A stretch of 64,000 nucleotides of DNA from Lewinellaceae bacterium (GCA_020636135.1 JACJYK010000001.1:1722501-1786500), one strand, 5' to 3'. Counted from the stretch's first letter, positions 28,165-37,887 are shown. Program-made: numbers and translations. Notes: generated by a model from the letters alone, not told the origin.

Positions 28165-29150
28165 ACGTCGTTGGTCTTTAACGGCGGGGACTGCTTCATG
28201 AGACGGAAGAAGGTCCGAACATATTTACGCAGGTCATTGATATCCTTTTTCGGTAAAATTTCTTCTTTATCAAACAATGCATTGATGGCATCCTGTTTCG
28301 ATAGCCATTCTTTGGAAATGGCTTTCCATTCTTCCCGGGTAAAAGAAGGCCCCAGATAAATGTGATCCTGTAACCGGTGTAATGGAACATTGGGATTGAC
28401 GCGGGCGTATTCTGCATTTACGAATCCGGCAAAGTCAAAATCGTAACTTACCGGTATCACCAGTTCATCTTTTGAATATGCTTTGCAATTTCGTCCTGCA
28501 AATAAGTCATAGTCGTCATTGGCGATCAGCATCTGAAACAATGCATTCGACTTAAGTGCCATGGAGTCGACGTTCAGGCCCGGATGAAATCCGTCCAACT
28601 CTTTGATTTCCAAACGGTCTTCCAGGTCTTTGTCATTTTCAATGATGAAAGCCGGACCGGAAATGATGTTGTGAGTACTATCGTCGATGTAATTAGCTGT
28701 CAGGTAATGTGTCTGGTATGAATAGGGCAGCAGGATATTCTGTATTTGATAAGCCAGAAATTCCTTACGCACATAGGTCTCTTGTTCAGGATGATCGGAA
28801 CAATGCGTGACCAGTTTGTATTCATCGTGTTTTTTTAGTCCAAGATCCTGGAGATCATCTTTGTCCAGGTCCATCTTGATGGGGGGAAAAGAGCAGATAC
28901 GTCTGCGGTATTTACCCCGCAGGGTAAACTTGGTACGTACCACTTGGCTCTTTCCGTCCAGATTGGTCCATTGAATGGATCCACGAACGGTAGTATCTAC
29001 ATACTTCTGATCAATCAGTGCTGCGGCATCAAATGTAATATTGAGGGAAGGTACATTATTCGTATTGATGGCTTGGAAGAAGTTTTGCTTCTGTGAAATA
29101 CCAATAGTAAAAAACAAGAAACTCAGCCACGCAATGTATAAGGAACGCAT
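28146..29150 (-). CDS. Secreted protein, possibly CotH-like
   Basis: A 334-residue exported protein from the ATG at 29150 (other starts up to 29174 exist); the signal peptide ends near FTIGISQ. Features are TLRGKYRRRICSFPPIKMD near residue 80, KLVTHCSDHPEQETYVRKE near 120, and IPVSYDFDFAGFVNAEYA near 235. The DFDF acid pair late in the protein and the preceding NDDYDLFAGRN resemble the metal-binding region of CotH-type atypical kinases, but similarity is too slight to claim activity. It ends inside the last codons of the convergent GAF gene. Confidence 0.55.
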   Translation of the reverse strand: MRSLYIAWLSFLFFTIGISQKQNFFQAINTNNVPSLNITFDAAALIDQKYVDTTVRGSIQWTNLDGKSQVVRTKFTLRGKYRRRICSFPPIKMDLDKDDLQDLGLKKHDEYKLVTHCSDHPEQETYVRKEFLAYQIQNILLPYSYQTHYLTANYIDDSTHNIISGPAFIIENDKDLEDRLEIKELDGFHPGLNVDSMALKSNALFQMLIANDDYDLFAGRNCKAYSKDELVIPVSYDFDFAGFVNAEYARVNPNVPLHRLQDHIYLGPSFTREEWKAISKEWLSKQDAINALFDKEEILPKKDINDLRKYVRTFFRLMKQSPPLKTNDVYFFDN

Positions 29151-29270
29151 CATAACCATTACAATTCTTCTCAAAATAAAGAAGTTGATTCGAAGAACCT
29201 ACCCAATAATGCATAAGTTCCCGAATCAACTAAGAAAGGTATGATGCCACAAATGTCTTAAACGTATGGA

Positions 29271-29633
29271 TCAGGAAGCATCCCCTTCCTTGAATTTCAG
29301 GGGGATGAAGTAGTTTTCCTGGATCTCAATGTTCTCTGTTTTTACCTTCTGATTGTCCAGGCGTGATTCAATGTATTGCTTCAATGCCTGATTTTCGGTA
29401 TGGATTTCAATAACACGTACTTCCCGGTTGGTATTGATAACAAACTGGACTTTGACGGTTACATCATCGATACCCATACGTTGTAGATTTGGCTCACCCA
29501 AAAAGTCTCTGATTTCCTTACTCAGGGATTCATTGGACGATTCGGCAATCTTGTGTTTCGGTACAGTCGGGTTTGCAAATGCGGAGGTAATAGCGAGCAG
29601 GCATACGAATGCAAATGAAAAAACAGTCTTCAT
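29271..29633 (-). CDS. Small secreted TonB-C-like protein
   Basis: A 120-residue protein with a clear signal peptide (MKTVFSFAFVCLLAI to SAFANP). The mature part has the pattern VKVQFVINTNREVRVIEIHT followed by a helix and NYFIPLKFKE, the beta-alpha-beta pattern of TonB C-terminal-like periplasmic domains common in Bacteroidota. It lacks a membrane anchor and proline-rich linker, so it is not a TonB energy transducer itself. Function unknown. Confidence 0.7.
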   Translation of the reverse strand: MKTVFSFAFVCLLAITSAFANPTVPKHKIAESSNESLSKEIRDFLGEPNLQRMGIDDVTVKVQFVINTNREVRVIEIHTENQALKQYIESRLDNQKVKTENIEIQENYFIPLKFKEGDAS

Positions 29634-29829
29634 AACAAGTCAGGTTTAGCGTAATGAAAAAATAGATCAATAAAACTTCTTGCTAATCCGTGGGTGAGGC
29701 GTTTTTCATGCAGTTACAATACAATGACGGAAAAGAGTGGATCGAAGTTGCACGCAATCGAATATTTAACAGCCGTTAATATTTTCTTAACGAAAGCAAT
29801 GATACGGAGTCGAAATTATTCCGGCTTCC

Positions 29830-32082
29830 TCAAATCCGGAAAGTATAGGTGTATTTCAGGATAAGAAGGTGCTCATTGTGTACCGGAAGGATGGGCTCAA
29901 AAGCATATCGGTCGGTATTGACATCGTCGTTATAGACCAGATACAGATCGGTTCCTTCCCGCGGATTATAGCGCAGGCGGATGTTGGCAAGGATGGAATT
30001 CTCCGTGCTGTTGTATTGGATCAGTGAAGATAATGACAACTTCGTGTCGAACATATACAATGCTTTGACGCGGACCACATGGATCACATCCCTGGTGTCT
30101 GCCACATTCAGGTGGTTAAATACATAAGCACCGCCCAGTTCGAGTGACGACGATAAATTGAAGGTTGGCATCAGCTCGATGCTCTGGATATTTCCATTGT
30201 AAAACTGTCCGGCGGTGATTGTGCTTACGATGAAATAGGGCTTGCCGGGGCTGGTGATGAACATCAGGCTTCCATTCATAAATGGGTAGGTGCCTACAGG
30301 AATGGTCACATTATCGCTAAACTCGTAAGGTTCGAAAAACCGCTCCCGGTAATAATTAAAGGTCAGCTCTCCAGAGCTTCCTTTTTTGGTTACGTATTGC
30401 CACCCCATTTTACTGGCGTGTGAATCCATGATCAGATTATACAAACGGTTCCAGTAGGTCACACCCCGATAAATAAATCCGTGACGCAACAATTTGGAGG
30501 ACTCAGGTGCATTCCAGCCGTAACTTGTGCGTTGACCATACCTGTTGTAGGCATCTCTGCCCTGAAAGCCCAGAACGGGGTCGAAATCTTCACCGGCATA
30601 CGAATAACTCACTCCATAGGAAAAACCTGTGATGTTCTGCCGGGACATACTGACCCAAAATTTGCCAGCTTCGGTGTTAAATGGGTTGTTCTTCAATTCC
30701 GGCTTTAAGGTCTGTGCCCAGCGAATGTTGATAAAATCAAGTTTGGAAATCAACAATCGGGTATCCAAACCATAGGTGGTATTGAAGTTACCTTTGAAAT
30801 CAGTCTGATTGGTCACCAGGAAGCCTACATCCGACTGGCTGTTGATGATTCGTTTTGATAGCCGGACAACGGAATGATTCAAAGAAGGAAGTCCAAGTGA
30901 GTCCACGGCTGCCGTTTGCATGCTTAGAGCACCCACATCCAGGTTGCCGATCCTTCCTACAATGCGGGCACCTCCCAAAATCCGCACCGGGTCCTCATCA
31001 TAGAGACCTATCCGTCGACTATAGAATAAATAATCTTCCGGACCAAAATTGTAATTAAAGATGCCGGAACGTTCCTGGAAAAATTGTCGCTTTTCGGGAA
31101 AAAACAGACTAAATCGAGTGAGGTTTACCTGCTCGTCATCTGCTTCTACCTGGGCAAAGTCGGTGTTTAACGTCAAGTCCAGATTTAAGTTGGAGGTCAG
31201 GCCTACGCGTACATCCAAACCCGCGTCGTAGGTGGGCTGGGTCCTGGATTCATAGCCGGTGTTGTTATTGTTCAGTTGCTGGGTGGTGTGCAACCCTCCG
31301 GTGACATAGGGAGCGATGTAAAAAGGCTTTTTAGGCTTCACCCCGACTAATTTGACTTCCTGCGCCAGGGAAGGTTTCCAGGCACTCCATTCACCATAGT
31401 CATTGTTAATGGGAGGGAAGATCATATTCTCATTCTTGCGGGCAATGTATCGCGAGCAGATCAGCCCCATGACGATCTCATCCCCTTTCACCTGGAACGG
31501 AATCGATGAGAATGGAACCCTGATCTCTACAAACCAGCCTTCATCATTGATATCAACAGCCACATCCCAGACCGCATTCCAGCTGACATTGATGGGTAAT
31601 TGGCCGATGGCATCATTGAGGACATTGGCATCGAAGCGCAGGCCGTTGGGATTGGTAAAGAAAGCTAGCGCATTCTGTTTATCATTGTACGAATCCAGTA
31701 CCAGTCCAAACCAGTCGGTGTTACCCACGAATGCGTCCCTTTTTTTGGAATTGGCGGCGATCAGTTCCGGCTGACTATCGTACAATTTTCCCCCCATGTA
31801 AAGAAAATTGTCGTCATAGGCAAGGAGGATTTCAGTGCGTTCAGAGGGCTGCGCTCCATAGGTTGGCAACTGCGTGACCAGATCTACCGGTTCTACCAGA
31901 TCCCACATGGGTTCATTTAGTTTTCCGTCCAGTACGATGGGTTGGTCGAAGTGGACCAGCGTGAGGGGAGCGTCCTCTCCGGCATACAGGAATGAAGACC
32001 ATAAACTCAAGACCAGCATTGCTGCTCCGGTGGGTACGTGTTTGAAGCGACCTAAAGCAACTATCAGATTTGACCGAACCAT
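29830..32082 (-). CDS. DUF5916 outer-membrane protein with CBM9-like N-terminus
   Basis: A 750-residue outer-membrane protein. After a signal peptide (cleavage near FLYAGED) comes a CBM9-like sugar-binding fold at about residues 40-230 (IVLDGKLNEPMWDLVEP, then DWFGLVLDSYNDKQNALAFF), then a DUF5916 beta-barrel ending in YTFRI. PEKRQFFQERSGIFN near residue 335 is a hallmark of the family. Such proteins often sit near polysaccharide or peptide uptake genes, but none is adjacent here. No catalytic residues are known, although databases sometimes call it a hydrolase. Confidence 0.88.
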   Translation of the reverse strand: MVRSNLIVALGRFKHVPTGAAMLVLSLWSSFLYAGEDAPLTLVHFDQPIVLDGKLNEPMWDLVEPVDLVTQLPTYGAQPSERTEILLAYDDNFLYMGGKLYDSQPELIAANSKKRDAFVGNTDWFGLVLDSYNDKQNALAFFTNPNGLRFDANVLNDAIGQLPINVSWNAVWDVAVDINDEGWFVEIRVPFSSIPFQVKGDEIVMGLICSRYIARKNENMIFPPINNDYGEWSAWKPSLAQEVKLVGVKPKKPFYIAPYVTGGLHTTQQLNNNNTGYESRTQPTYDAGLDVRVGLTSNLNLDLTLNTDFAQVEADDEQVNLTRFSLFFPEKRQFFQERSGIFNYNFGPEDYLFYSRRIGLYDEDPVRILGGARIVGRIGNLDVGALSMQTAAVDSLGLPSLNHSVVRLSKRIINSQSDVGFLVTNQTDFKGNFNTTYGLDTRLLISKLDFINIRWAQTLKPELKNNPFNTEAGKFWVSMSRQNITGFSYGVSYSYAGEDFDPVLGFQGRDAYNRYGQRTSYGWNAPESSKLLRHGFIYRGVTYWNRLYNLIMDSHASKMGWQYVTKKGSSGELTFNYYRERFFEPYEFSDNVTIPVGTYPFMNGSLMFITSPGKPYFIVSTITAGQFYNGNIQSIELMPTFNLSSSLELGGAYVFNHLNVADTRDVIHVVRVKALYMFDTKLSLSSLIQYNSTENSILANIRLRYNPREGTDLYLVYNDDVNTDRYAFEPILPVHNEHLLILKYTYTFRI

Positions 32083-32209
32083 AATATTTTCCTCAGTAAA
32101 ACGGATTATACCAGGTATCGAAGTGGCAAATTGCCTATCATTTCCTGTTATCTAATGTGGGGGATAAAGGTATTTAAAATCCTTATTTTCACGGCGGAAA
32201 ACGCAATGA

Positions 32210-32812
32210 ATGGAACGCTGCAGCTGGCCCGGGGAAGATCCGGAATACATCAGGTATCACGATGAAGACTGGGGTGTCCCGGTCACGAATGACAAGGAGT
32301 TATTCGCAAAACTAATCCTGGACGGGGCCCAGGCTGGACTGAGCTGGATTACCATACTGAAAAAACGCCCGGCTTATTATGCAGCATTTGATGGTCTTGA
32401 CCCGGACCGGATGGCACACTACGACGATAAAAAGATCGCTCAACTTCTTCAGGATACCGGCATTGTACGTAACCGGCTCAAGATTGAGGCATCTGTGACC
32501 AATGCCCGTGCATTTCTGGAGCTAAGGGAACGTGGTACGGACTTCTCCGCTTATTTGTGGCAGTTTGTGGATTATAGGCCCAAATGGAATGCTTACCATG
32601 AAAAGACCGACGTTCCTGCCTTCACCGCAGAATCCGATGCTATGAGTAAATCGCTTCGCAGAGATGGATTCAAATTTGTCGGATCAACGATCTGTTATGC
32701 CTTCATGCAGGCCGTGGGAATGGTCCAGGACCATATGACAACCTGTTTTCGGTATGAGGAACTTAGAGCTCAGGATGCTGCAAAGGACTGGTCCCAGGTA
32801 TTCAACCGATAA
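32210..32812 (+). CDS. tag: DNA-3-methyladenine glycosylase I
   Basis: Base-excision enzyme that removes 3-methyladenine. The 200-residue protein starts MERCSWPGEDPEYIRYHDED and keeps the zinc ligands Cys4, His17, His175 and Cys179 at the same positions as E. coli Tag. The helix-hairpin-helix region and GAQAGLSWITILKKR match the family. Its last 11 bases overlap the 3' end of the convergent kbl gene. It appears to be a single-gene unit. Confidence 0.96.
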   Translation: MERCSWPGEDPEYIRYHDEDWGVPVTNDKELFAKLILDGAQAGLSWITILKKRPAYYAAFDGLDPDRMAHYDDKKIAQLLQDTGIVRNRLKIEASVTNARAFLELRERGTDFSAYLWQFVDYRPKWNAYHEKTDVPAFTAESDAMSKSLRRDGFKFVGSTICYAFMQAVGMVQDHMTTCFRYEELRAQDAAKDWSQVFNR

Positions 32813-33998
32813 CGCCCAGTTTTTTACCAACTTTGGTAAATGCTTCGATCGCATGATCCAGATGCTCCTTTTCATGGCCTGCTGATATCTGTGTCCGGAT
32901 CCGGGCTTTTCCTTTAGGAACTACCGGGTAGAAGAATCCTATCACATAGATACCCTCTTCCAGCAGGTCGCTGGCAAATTGCTGTGCGAGTGGTGCATCG
33001 TACAGCATGATCGGAACAATGGGGTGTTCTCCCGGAATAATGTCAAATCCGGCCTCTGTCATGCCTTTCCGGAAATACTGCGTATTCCATTCCAGTTTAT
33101 CGCGGAGTGCAGTTGAAGCAGTCAGCATTTCCAAAACCTTGATCGAAGCACCAACAATGGCGGGGGCTACCGTATTGGAAAAGAGGTAAGGACGTGATCG
33201 CTGCCGGAGCAGTTCCACGACTTCACGCCGGGCTGAAGTAAAGCCGCCGCTGGCACCACCCAATGCCTTCCCGTAGGTTCCTGTAATGATATCAACCCGG
33301 TCCATGGTTTGGCGGTATTCATGGGTTCCCCGTCCGCGTTTTCCGATGAAACCGGTAGCATGACATTCATCGATCATGACCATGGCCTCATAGCGGTCAG
33401 CGAGGTCACAGATTTTATCCACCTGGGCAATGATGCCATCCATGGAAAAAACACCGTCTGACGAGATCAGGATGCGCCGTGCGCCATCTTTACGTGCCTC
33501 CTTTAGCTTATCTTCCAGATCATTCATGTCGTTATTCAGATACCGGTAACGCTTGGCTTTGCATAAACGGATGCCATCAATGATAGAGGCATGATTCAAC
33601 TGATCGGAGATGATCGCATCTTCTTCACCAAGCAGGGGTTCAAAGAGGCCCCCGTTTGCGTCAAAGGCAGCGGCATAAAGGATGGTGTCTTCCATGCCTA
33701 AGAACTCTGCGGTCTTCGCTTCCAGTTGTTTATGCAGGTCCTGGGTGCCGCAGATGAATCGCACCGAAGACATCCCGAAACCATGGGTATCGATGGCTTC
33801 TTTCGCAGCCTTCAGGACATCCGGGTGCGAGGATAATCCCAGGTAATTATTCGCGCAAAAATTAAGGACTGCTTTGTTGTTATTGGTTTTAATGGAAGCT
33901 CCCTGCGGTGTGATGATTATTCTTTCTTCCTTGTATAATCCCTGGTCTCGCAGGTCCTGCATTTCAGCCTGGATGGAAGGTGCTATGTGCTTGAACAT
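32802..33998 (-). CDS. kbl: Glycine C-acetyltransferase (2-amino-3-ketobutyrate CoA ligase)
   Basis: PLP enzyme that splits 2-amino-3-ketobutyrate with CoA into glycine and acetyl-CoA. The 398-residue protein has NNYLGLSSHPDV near residue 50, the aspartate/histidine segment MVMIDECHATGFIGKRGRG near 205, and the PLP lysine in TGTYGKALGGASGG near 243. Length and motifs fit Kbl better than the related BioF or ALA synthase. It lies 18 bases downstream of the threonine dehydrogenase gene on the same strand, which supports the name: the two make the threonine-to-glycine route. Confidence 0.95.
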   Translation of the reverse strand: MFKHIAPSIQAEMQDLRDQGLYKEERIIITPQGASIKTNNNKAVLNFCANNYLGLSSHPDVLKAAKEAIDTHGFGMSSVRFICGTQDLHKQLEAKTAEFLGMEDTILYAAAFDANGGLFEPLLGEEDAIISDQLNHASIIDGIRLCKAKRYRYLNNDMNDLEDKLKEARKDGARRILISSDGVFSMDGIIAQVDKICDLADRYEAMVMIDECHATGFIGKRGRGTHEYRQTMDRVDIITGTYGKALGGASGGFTSARREVVELLRQRSRPYLFSNTVAPAIVGASIKVLEMLTASTALRDKLEWNTQYFRKGMTEAGFDIIPGEHPIVPIMLYDAPLAQQFASDLLEEGIYVIGFFYPVVPKGKARIRTQISAGHEKEHLDHAIEAFTKVGKKLGVIG

Positions 33999-34016
33999 GA
34001 TCTGAATGTTTATGAT

Positions 34017-34961
34017 TTATAAGATACCGCGTAAATGCATCAGCATATCCTCGGTGATTCTGGCCAGGTCGTATTCTTCTTTCCACTTCCACTGTTCTCT
34101 GGCCATGCTGTCATCAATGGTGGCGGTCCAGGATTCAGCTATTTTCTGCCTGAAATCCGGCTCATAGTCGATCGTAAATTCCGGAATGTGTTTGGTTATC
34201 TCTGCGGCGATCTCCTGAGGTGAAAAACTTACCCCGGATAAATTATAACTGGAGCGAACCTGAATGGATTCAGATGGCGCCTCCATGAGCTCAATGGTCG
34301 CTCGAATCGCATCAGGCATGTAGATCATCGGCAGGGTGGTATCCTCTGCCAGGAAACAGGTGTACTTCTGATCTTTAAGCGCATGATGGAAAATCTCCAC
34401 AGCATAATCGGTCGTTCCGCCTGATGGGATAGACTGGTATCCGATGATACCCGGATAACGCAATGACCGCACGTCCACACCATACTTCAGATGGTAATAG
34501 TTGCTCAGTAATTCTCCGCTTTGTTTTGAAATTCCGTATACGGTTTCAGGCATCATAGCCGTATGCTGCGGTGTGTTCAGGCGAGGTGTCGTTTTGCCGA
34601 AAACGGCAATGGTAGAAGGATAGAAGATTTTATCAATGCGTTTTTCTCTGGCCAGTTCAAGAATGGTAAGGTAACCGTTGAGATTGACATTCCACGTTTT
34701 CATGGGATTCCACTCACCATTCGCGGAGAGGATGGCGGCTAGATGATAGATCTGGGATATCTCAAAATCGTCTACGATCTCGCCGAGCCGCTGTGCATTC
34801 AGAATATCCAAACCGACAAATGGCCCATCACTATTTCCCGGATGTTTAATGTCGGATTCAATGACCCGGTCTATACCATAAATACTCCGTAATTCCTGTA
34901 CCAGCACGGTTCCGATCTGGCCGGAAGCGCCCGTGACTAAAATTCGTTCTCGCTTTGTCAT
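34017..34961 (-). CDS. tdh: L-threonine 3-dehydrogenase, short-chain epimerase type
   Basis: Oxidises threonine to 2-amino-3-ketobutyrate with NAD+. The 314-residue extended short-chain dehydrogenase has the NAD motif GASGQIGTVL near residue 10 and the YGISK catalytic pair near residue 143, and is of the UDP-epimerase-like TDH type, not the zinc alcohol-dehydrogenase type of E. coli. The ATG at 34961 gives MTKRERILVTGASG. It is the first gene of a two-gene unit with kbl, so substrate and product are handed on directly. Confidence 0.92.
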   Translation of the reverse strand: MTKRERILVTGASGQIGTVLVQELRSIYGIDRVIESDIKHPGNSDGPFVGLDILNAQRLGEIVDDFEISQIYHLAAILSANGEWNPMKTWNVNLNGYLTILELAREKRIDKIFYPSTIAVFGKTTPRLNTPQHTAMMPETVYGISKQSGELLSNYYHLKYGVDVRSLRYPGIIGYQSIPSGGTTDYAVEIFHHALKDQKYTCFLAEDTTLPMIYMPDAIRATIELMEAPSESIQVRSSYNLSGVSFSPQEIAAEITKHIPEFTIDYEPDFRQKIAESWTATIDDSMAREQWKWKEEYDLARITEDMLMHLRGIL

Positions 34962-35014
34962 CCGTTAAGGCTTATTCAGAGCAAATAAACCGAATTTCTA
35001 TATGTTTTAATAAT

Positions 35015-35485
35015 CTAACCGGGGCTCATTGGAAAGTCCTGGATGAAGTCATATTCTGTTCCCGAATCCTGCTTCTTCGCATCCAGATGCAGGAGGTATG
35101 CATGCTGTCCATTGGTAACCAGGCAATAGGGGACCTCGAAATGTAAATTGTATTTGAATACCTGGTCGAACACTCGCTGGGACAGGACGGTCTCAGGTTC
35201 CTTGCACTCGGCGATCAGCCAGGGCTTGAAGTCGTCATTCAGCAACATCAGGTCAAATCGCCGTGTCTGGCCGTATAGTTTAAACTGCTTCTCAACAGCG
35301 ATGCGATTGCGGCTGATGGCACAGGTTTGTATCAAATACTGGATCAACAGTTGACGCACCCACTCTTCCGGCGTCAGTACGACAAACTTGCGTCTTACCG
35401 GATCCCAGATGGTGGTTTTCTGATCTTGTTTACGGGTTTGGAGATAACCATGGTACGAACTAAGGTGTACTTTTAGCGGCCGCAC
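35015..35485 (-). CDS. Stand-alone type I restriction HsdR N-terminal domain protein
   Basis: A 156-residue protein equal to the N-terminal endonuclease domain of HsdR. It carries the PD-(D/E)xK nuclease core as RRFDLMLL followed by PWLIAECKEP, with the ECK triad near residue 110. There is no helicase part and no hsdM or hsdS gene nearby, so it is not a restriction system. Free-standing copies are frequent in Bacteroidota and have no assigned job. It begins three bases after the stop of the MORN lipoprotein gene and is probably co-transcribed with it. Confidence 0.85.
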   Translation of the reverse strand: MRPLKVHLSSYHGYLQTRKQDQKTTIWDPVRRKFVVLTPEEWVRQLLIQYLIQTCAISRNRIAVEKQFKLYGQTRRFDLMLLNDDFKPWLIAECKEPETVLSQRVFDQVFKYNLHFEVPYCLVTNGQHAYLLHLDAKKQDSGTEYDFIQDFPMSPG

Positions 35486-35488
35486 CGG

Positions 35489-36064
35489 TTATTTTTTTAT
35501 GCCACCACTGATCTTCTCCCCGTCCTTGTATTCGTATTCTACCGTAACGTTACCATTTTCATCGTAATAGCGGTAAAAGCCGTTTTGTAAGCCTTTACTG
35601 AATTCGATTTCCTTCAGGACCTTGCCGTTGTTGTAATATTCCTTGTAGACACCTTCCAGTTTGCCATGGTCGTAGTTGGCTTCTTTAAGAATCCGGCCAT
35701 ACTGGTATTCCCAGTAGGGGCCATGCAGCTCATCCTGTTCGTAATTGGCTTTGAGATCGATCTGTTCACTGTTGTTGAATTTCAGATAAGGACCATCTTT
35801 AAGGCCATTGATGTAACTGGTCATAGACGTGATGCGGCCATCCCGTTCGTTGAAGGTAATCCACAAACCATGTTTTTTCCCACTTTCCAGATAGCCGGTC
35901 TCGATGACTTTGCCGGTATCGTGTTTTTTGACTACCCGTTGAATGTTGGAATTGGGAATAGCATACACTTCATAACCCTCCACGATCATGTTTGGACCTT
36001 GTTTGGGTTGGTTGCAGGCCAGAAATAGTCCGATGGCGAGTAGACTGATTACCTTGGTTTTCAT
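35489..36064 (-). CDS. MORN-repeat (YwqK-like) lipoprotein
   Basis: A 191-residue lipoprotein from the ATG at 36064; the frame extends to 36085 but the shorter start gives a proper signal. The lipobox LFLAC places the lipid Cys near residue 15. About six MORN-like repeats follow, such as GYLESGKKHGLWITF, GPYLKFNN, HGPYWEYQYG, LEGVYKEYYNNGK and NGFYRYYDENGN. Proteins of this kind are abundant in Bacteroidota; the related YwqK family has been tied to antitoxin roles, but no toxin is adjacent here. Confidence 0.85.
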   Translation of the reverse strand: MKTKVISLLAIGLFLACNQPKQGPNMIVEGYEVYAIPNSNIQRVVKKHDTGKVIETGYLESGKKHGLWITFNERDGRITSMTSYINGLKDGPYLKFNNSEQIDLKANYEQDELHGPYWEYQYGRILKEANYDHGKLEGVYKEYYNNGKVLKEIEFSKGLQNGFYRYYDENGNVTVEYEYKDGEKISGGIKK

Positions 36065-36164
36065 TGATAATTTGATTTTTACCACGCGAAATTAAAGGTT
36101 TCACTTAAAAATCACCAATGATCCATTTTTTAATATTTCGATTGGTCGACTCTCAGCAGTTTCC

Positions 36165-36172
36165 TAATTTTG
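36165..36172 (+). promoter_or_regulatory. Candidate promoter of the gldA operon
   Basis: TAATTTTG fits the -7 consensus exactly, and a TTG at 36143-36145 lies 19 bases upstream in the place expected for the Bacteroidota -33 element. The gldA ATG is 64 bases downstream. This is one of the two best two-part promoters seen in the window. Confidence 0.6.
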
Positions 36173-36236
36173 CGGCCCGGTCATTTTTATGTGACCTGAT
36201 CCAGAATTCATTGTCAATTTAGAAATTCCGGAAATA

Positions 36237-37154
36237 ATGGATATTCAAATCGAGGGATTGACCAAATATTATGGTCCGCAAAAAGCCGTTGACTCCATAT
36301 CCTTCTCGGTAAAAACAGGTGAGATCCTTGGATTTCTTGGTCCAAACGGGGCAGGGAAGACCACGACCATGAAGATGATAACCCAATACCTGTCCCTGGA
36401 TGAAGGAGACATCCGTCTGGGGGGCCAATCGGTCAAGGATCAGAACCTAAAGAGATTCATCGGTTATCTTCCTGAACACAATCCCCTCTATCACGAAATG
36501 CCGGTCTACGATTACCTGGCTTATTGTGCTGCATTGCAGGATGTGCCGAAGGATAAGATAAATGACCGCGTGCGGCAGATGATTAAGGTGTGTGGTCTTA
36601 ATGTTGAAAAACACAAGAACATCGGAGAACTCTCCAAAGGGTTCCGCCAACGTGTGGGGCTTGCCCAGGCTATGATCCATGACCCGGAGATCCTGATCCT
36701 GGACGAACCTACCACCGGACTGGACCCGAACCAGATCGTCGAAATACGTGACCTCATCAGGCATCTTGGTAAAGAAAAGACTGTGATCCTGTCCACGCAT
36801 ATTTTGCCTGAGGTTGAGGCAACCTGCGACCGTATCCTGATCATAAACCGGGGGAAGATCGTTGCAGATGGCACTGCAAATACCCTAAGGTCCCAGGCCC
36901 AGGGAAATCACATCACCCGGACCCGGATCAAAGGCGCTGCGGCAGACTCAGCTTTCCAGGCCCTGCAGGCCTTGCCCATGGTCCGCAAAGTGAATCTGGA
37001 GGACAAGGCACAGGCCCGTTTTGTTGTGGAGAGCAATCAGGATGCAAATGAAGCCATCTTCGAGCTTTGTGTCAAACAGGGATGGATCTTGCTCGAGCTG
37101 ACCCCGCTGGAAACAAAATTGGAAGATATCTTCCGCGATTTAACCATGAACTAA
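36237..37154 (+). CDS. gldA: Gliding-associated ABC transporter ATPase GldA
   Basis: A 305-residue ATP-binding subunit. Walker A is GPNGAGKTT near residue 37, the signature is LSKGFRQRVGLAQA near 130, and Walker B is ILILDEPTTGLDPNQ near 155. A C-terminal extension after residue 215 is typical of GldA and related export ATPases. It is the first gene of a run gldA-gldF-gldG-DUF4340. The GldA name rests on that context; the domain alone would fit many ABC-2 exporters. In Flavobacterium johnsoniae the GldAFG transporter is needed for gliding motility. Confidence 0.9.
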   Translation: MDIQIEGLTKYYGPQKAVDSISFSVKTGEILGFLGPNGAGKTTTMKMITQYLSLDEGDIRLGGQSVKDQNLKRFIGYLPEHNPLYHEMPVYDYLAYCAALQDVPKDKINDRVRQMIKVCGLNVEKHKNIGELSKGFRQRVGLAQAMIHDPEILILDEPTTGLDPNQIVEIRDLIRHLGKEKTVILSTHILPEVEATCDRILIINRGKIVADGTANTLRSQAQGNHITRTRIKGAAADSAFQALQALPMVRKVNLEDKAQARFVVESNQDANEAIFELCVKQGWILLELTPLETKLEDIFRDLTMN

Positions 37155-37173
37155 TCCTAAACCAAGAGCCCTT

Positions 37174-37887
37174 ATGGATAAAGTTTGGATCATCGCAAAA
37201 CGCGAACTCAACTCTTTTTTTGATTCATTGGTGGCCTACCTTATCCTGGTTGCCTTCCTTGGATTCACCGGTTTTTTCACATGGCTGCAAGGTTCCGATG
37301 TTTTTTTCCGGAAGCAGGCCGATCTGCTGGCATTTTTTGAGACTGCCAAATGGACCCTTTTCTTTTTTATCCCGGCCATCACCATGCGTATGCTTGCTGA
37401 AGAAAAGAAAACGGGTACCATTGAATTGCTTTTGACCAAGGATGTTTCGGACCGGCAGGTGGTGCTGGGCAAATACCTCGGGTGTCTGCTGTTGGTTGTG
37501 ATTGCCCTCTTGTTCACCATCCCGTATTATCTGACGGTAAGCCGGCTGGGTAACATCGACCACGGAGCAACCCTGAGTGGCTATCTCGGATTGGTCTTGC
37601 TGAGTTCAGCGTACATCGGGATAGGCTTATTTGCCAGTTCCATCACCAATAATCAGATTGTGGCATTTATCCTGGCGCTTGTGATCGGGATATTTTTCCA
37701 ATTCATCTTTGATATGCTTTCAAACGGCACGACCGGGTTCATCGGTGAATTATTTAATACACTCAGTATGAACAATCACTTTGATTCCATAAAGCGTGGA
37801 GTACTTGATTCCAAAGATTTGATCTACTTCTTTTCAATCAGCGCCCTGGGAATCTTTTTTGCTGAATTGGCGATCAAAAACCGTTAA
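37174..37887 (+). CDS. gldF: Gliding-associated ABC transporter permease GldF
   Basis: A 237-residue ABC-2 type membrane subunit with six predicted membrane segments and the family N-terminus VWIIAKRELNSFFDSLVAYL. The length matches GldF. It follows gldA after 19 bases and precedes gldG by 17 bases, so the three form one operon. Partner of GldA and GldG in the inner membrane. Confidence 0.92.
   Translation: MDKVWIIAKRELNSFFDSLVAYLILVAFLGFTGFFTWLQGSDVFFRKQADLLAFFETAKWTLFFFIPAITMRMLAEEKKTGTIELLLTKDVSDRQVVLGKYLGCLLLVVIALLFTIPYYLTVSRLGNIDHGATLSGYLGLVLLSSAYIGIGLFASSITNNQIVAFILALVIGIFFQFIFDMLSNGTTGFIGELFNTLSMNNHFDSIKRGVLDSKDLIYFFSISALGIFFAELAIKNR

Noticed and set aside
35015..35485. A complete type I restriction system
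   Set aside because: Only the HsdR N-terminal domain is present; no helicase, methylase or specificity gene nearby.
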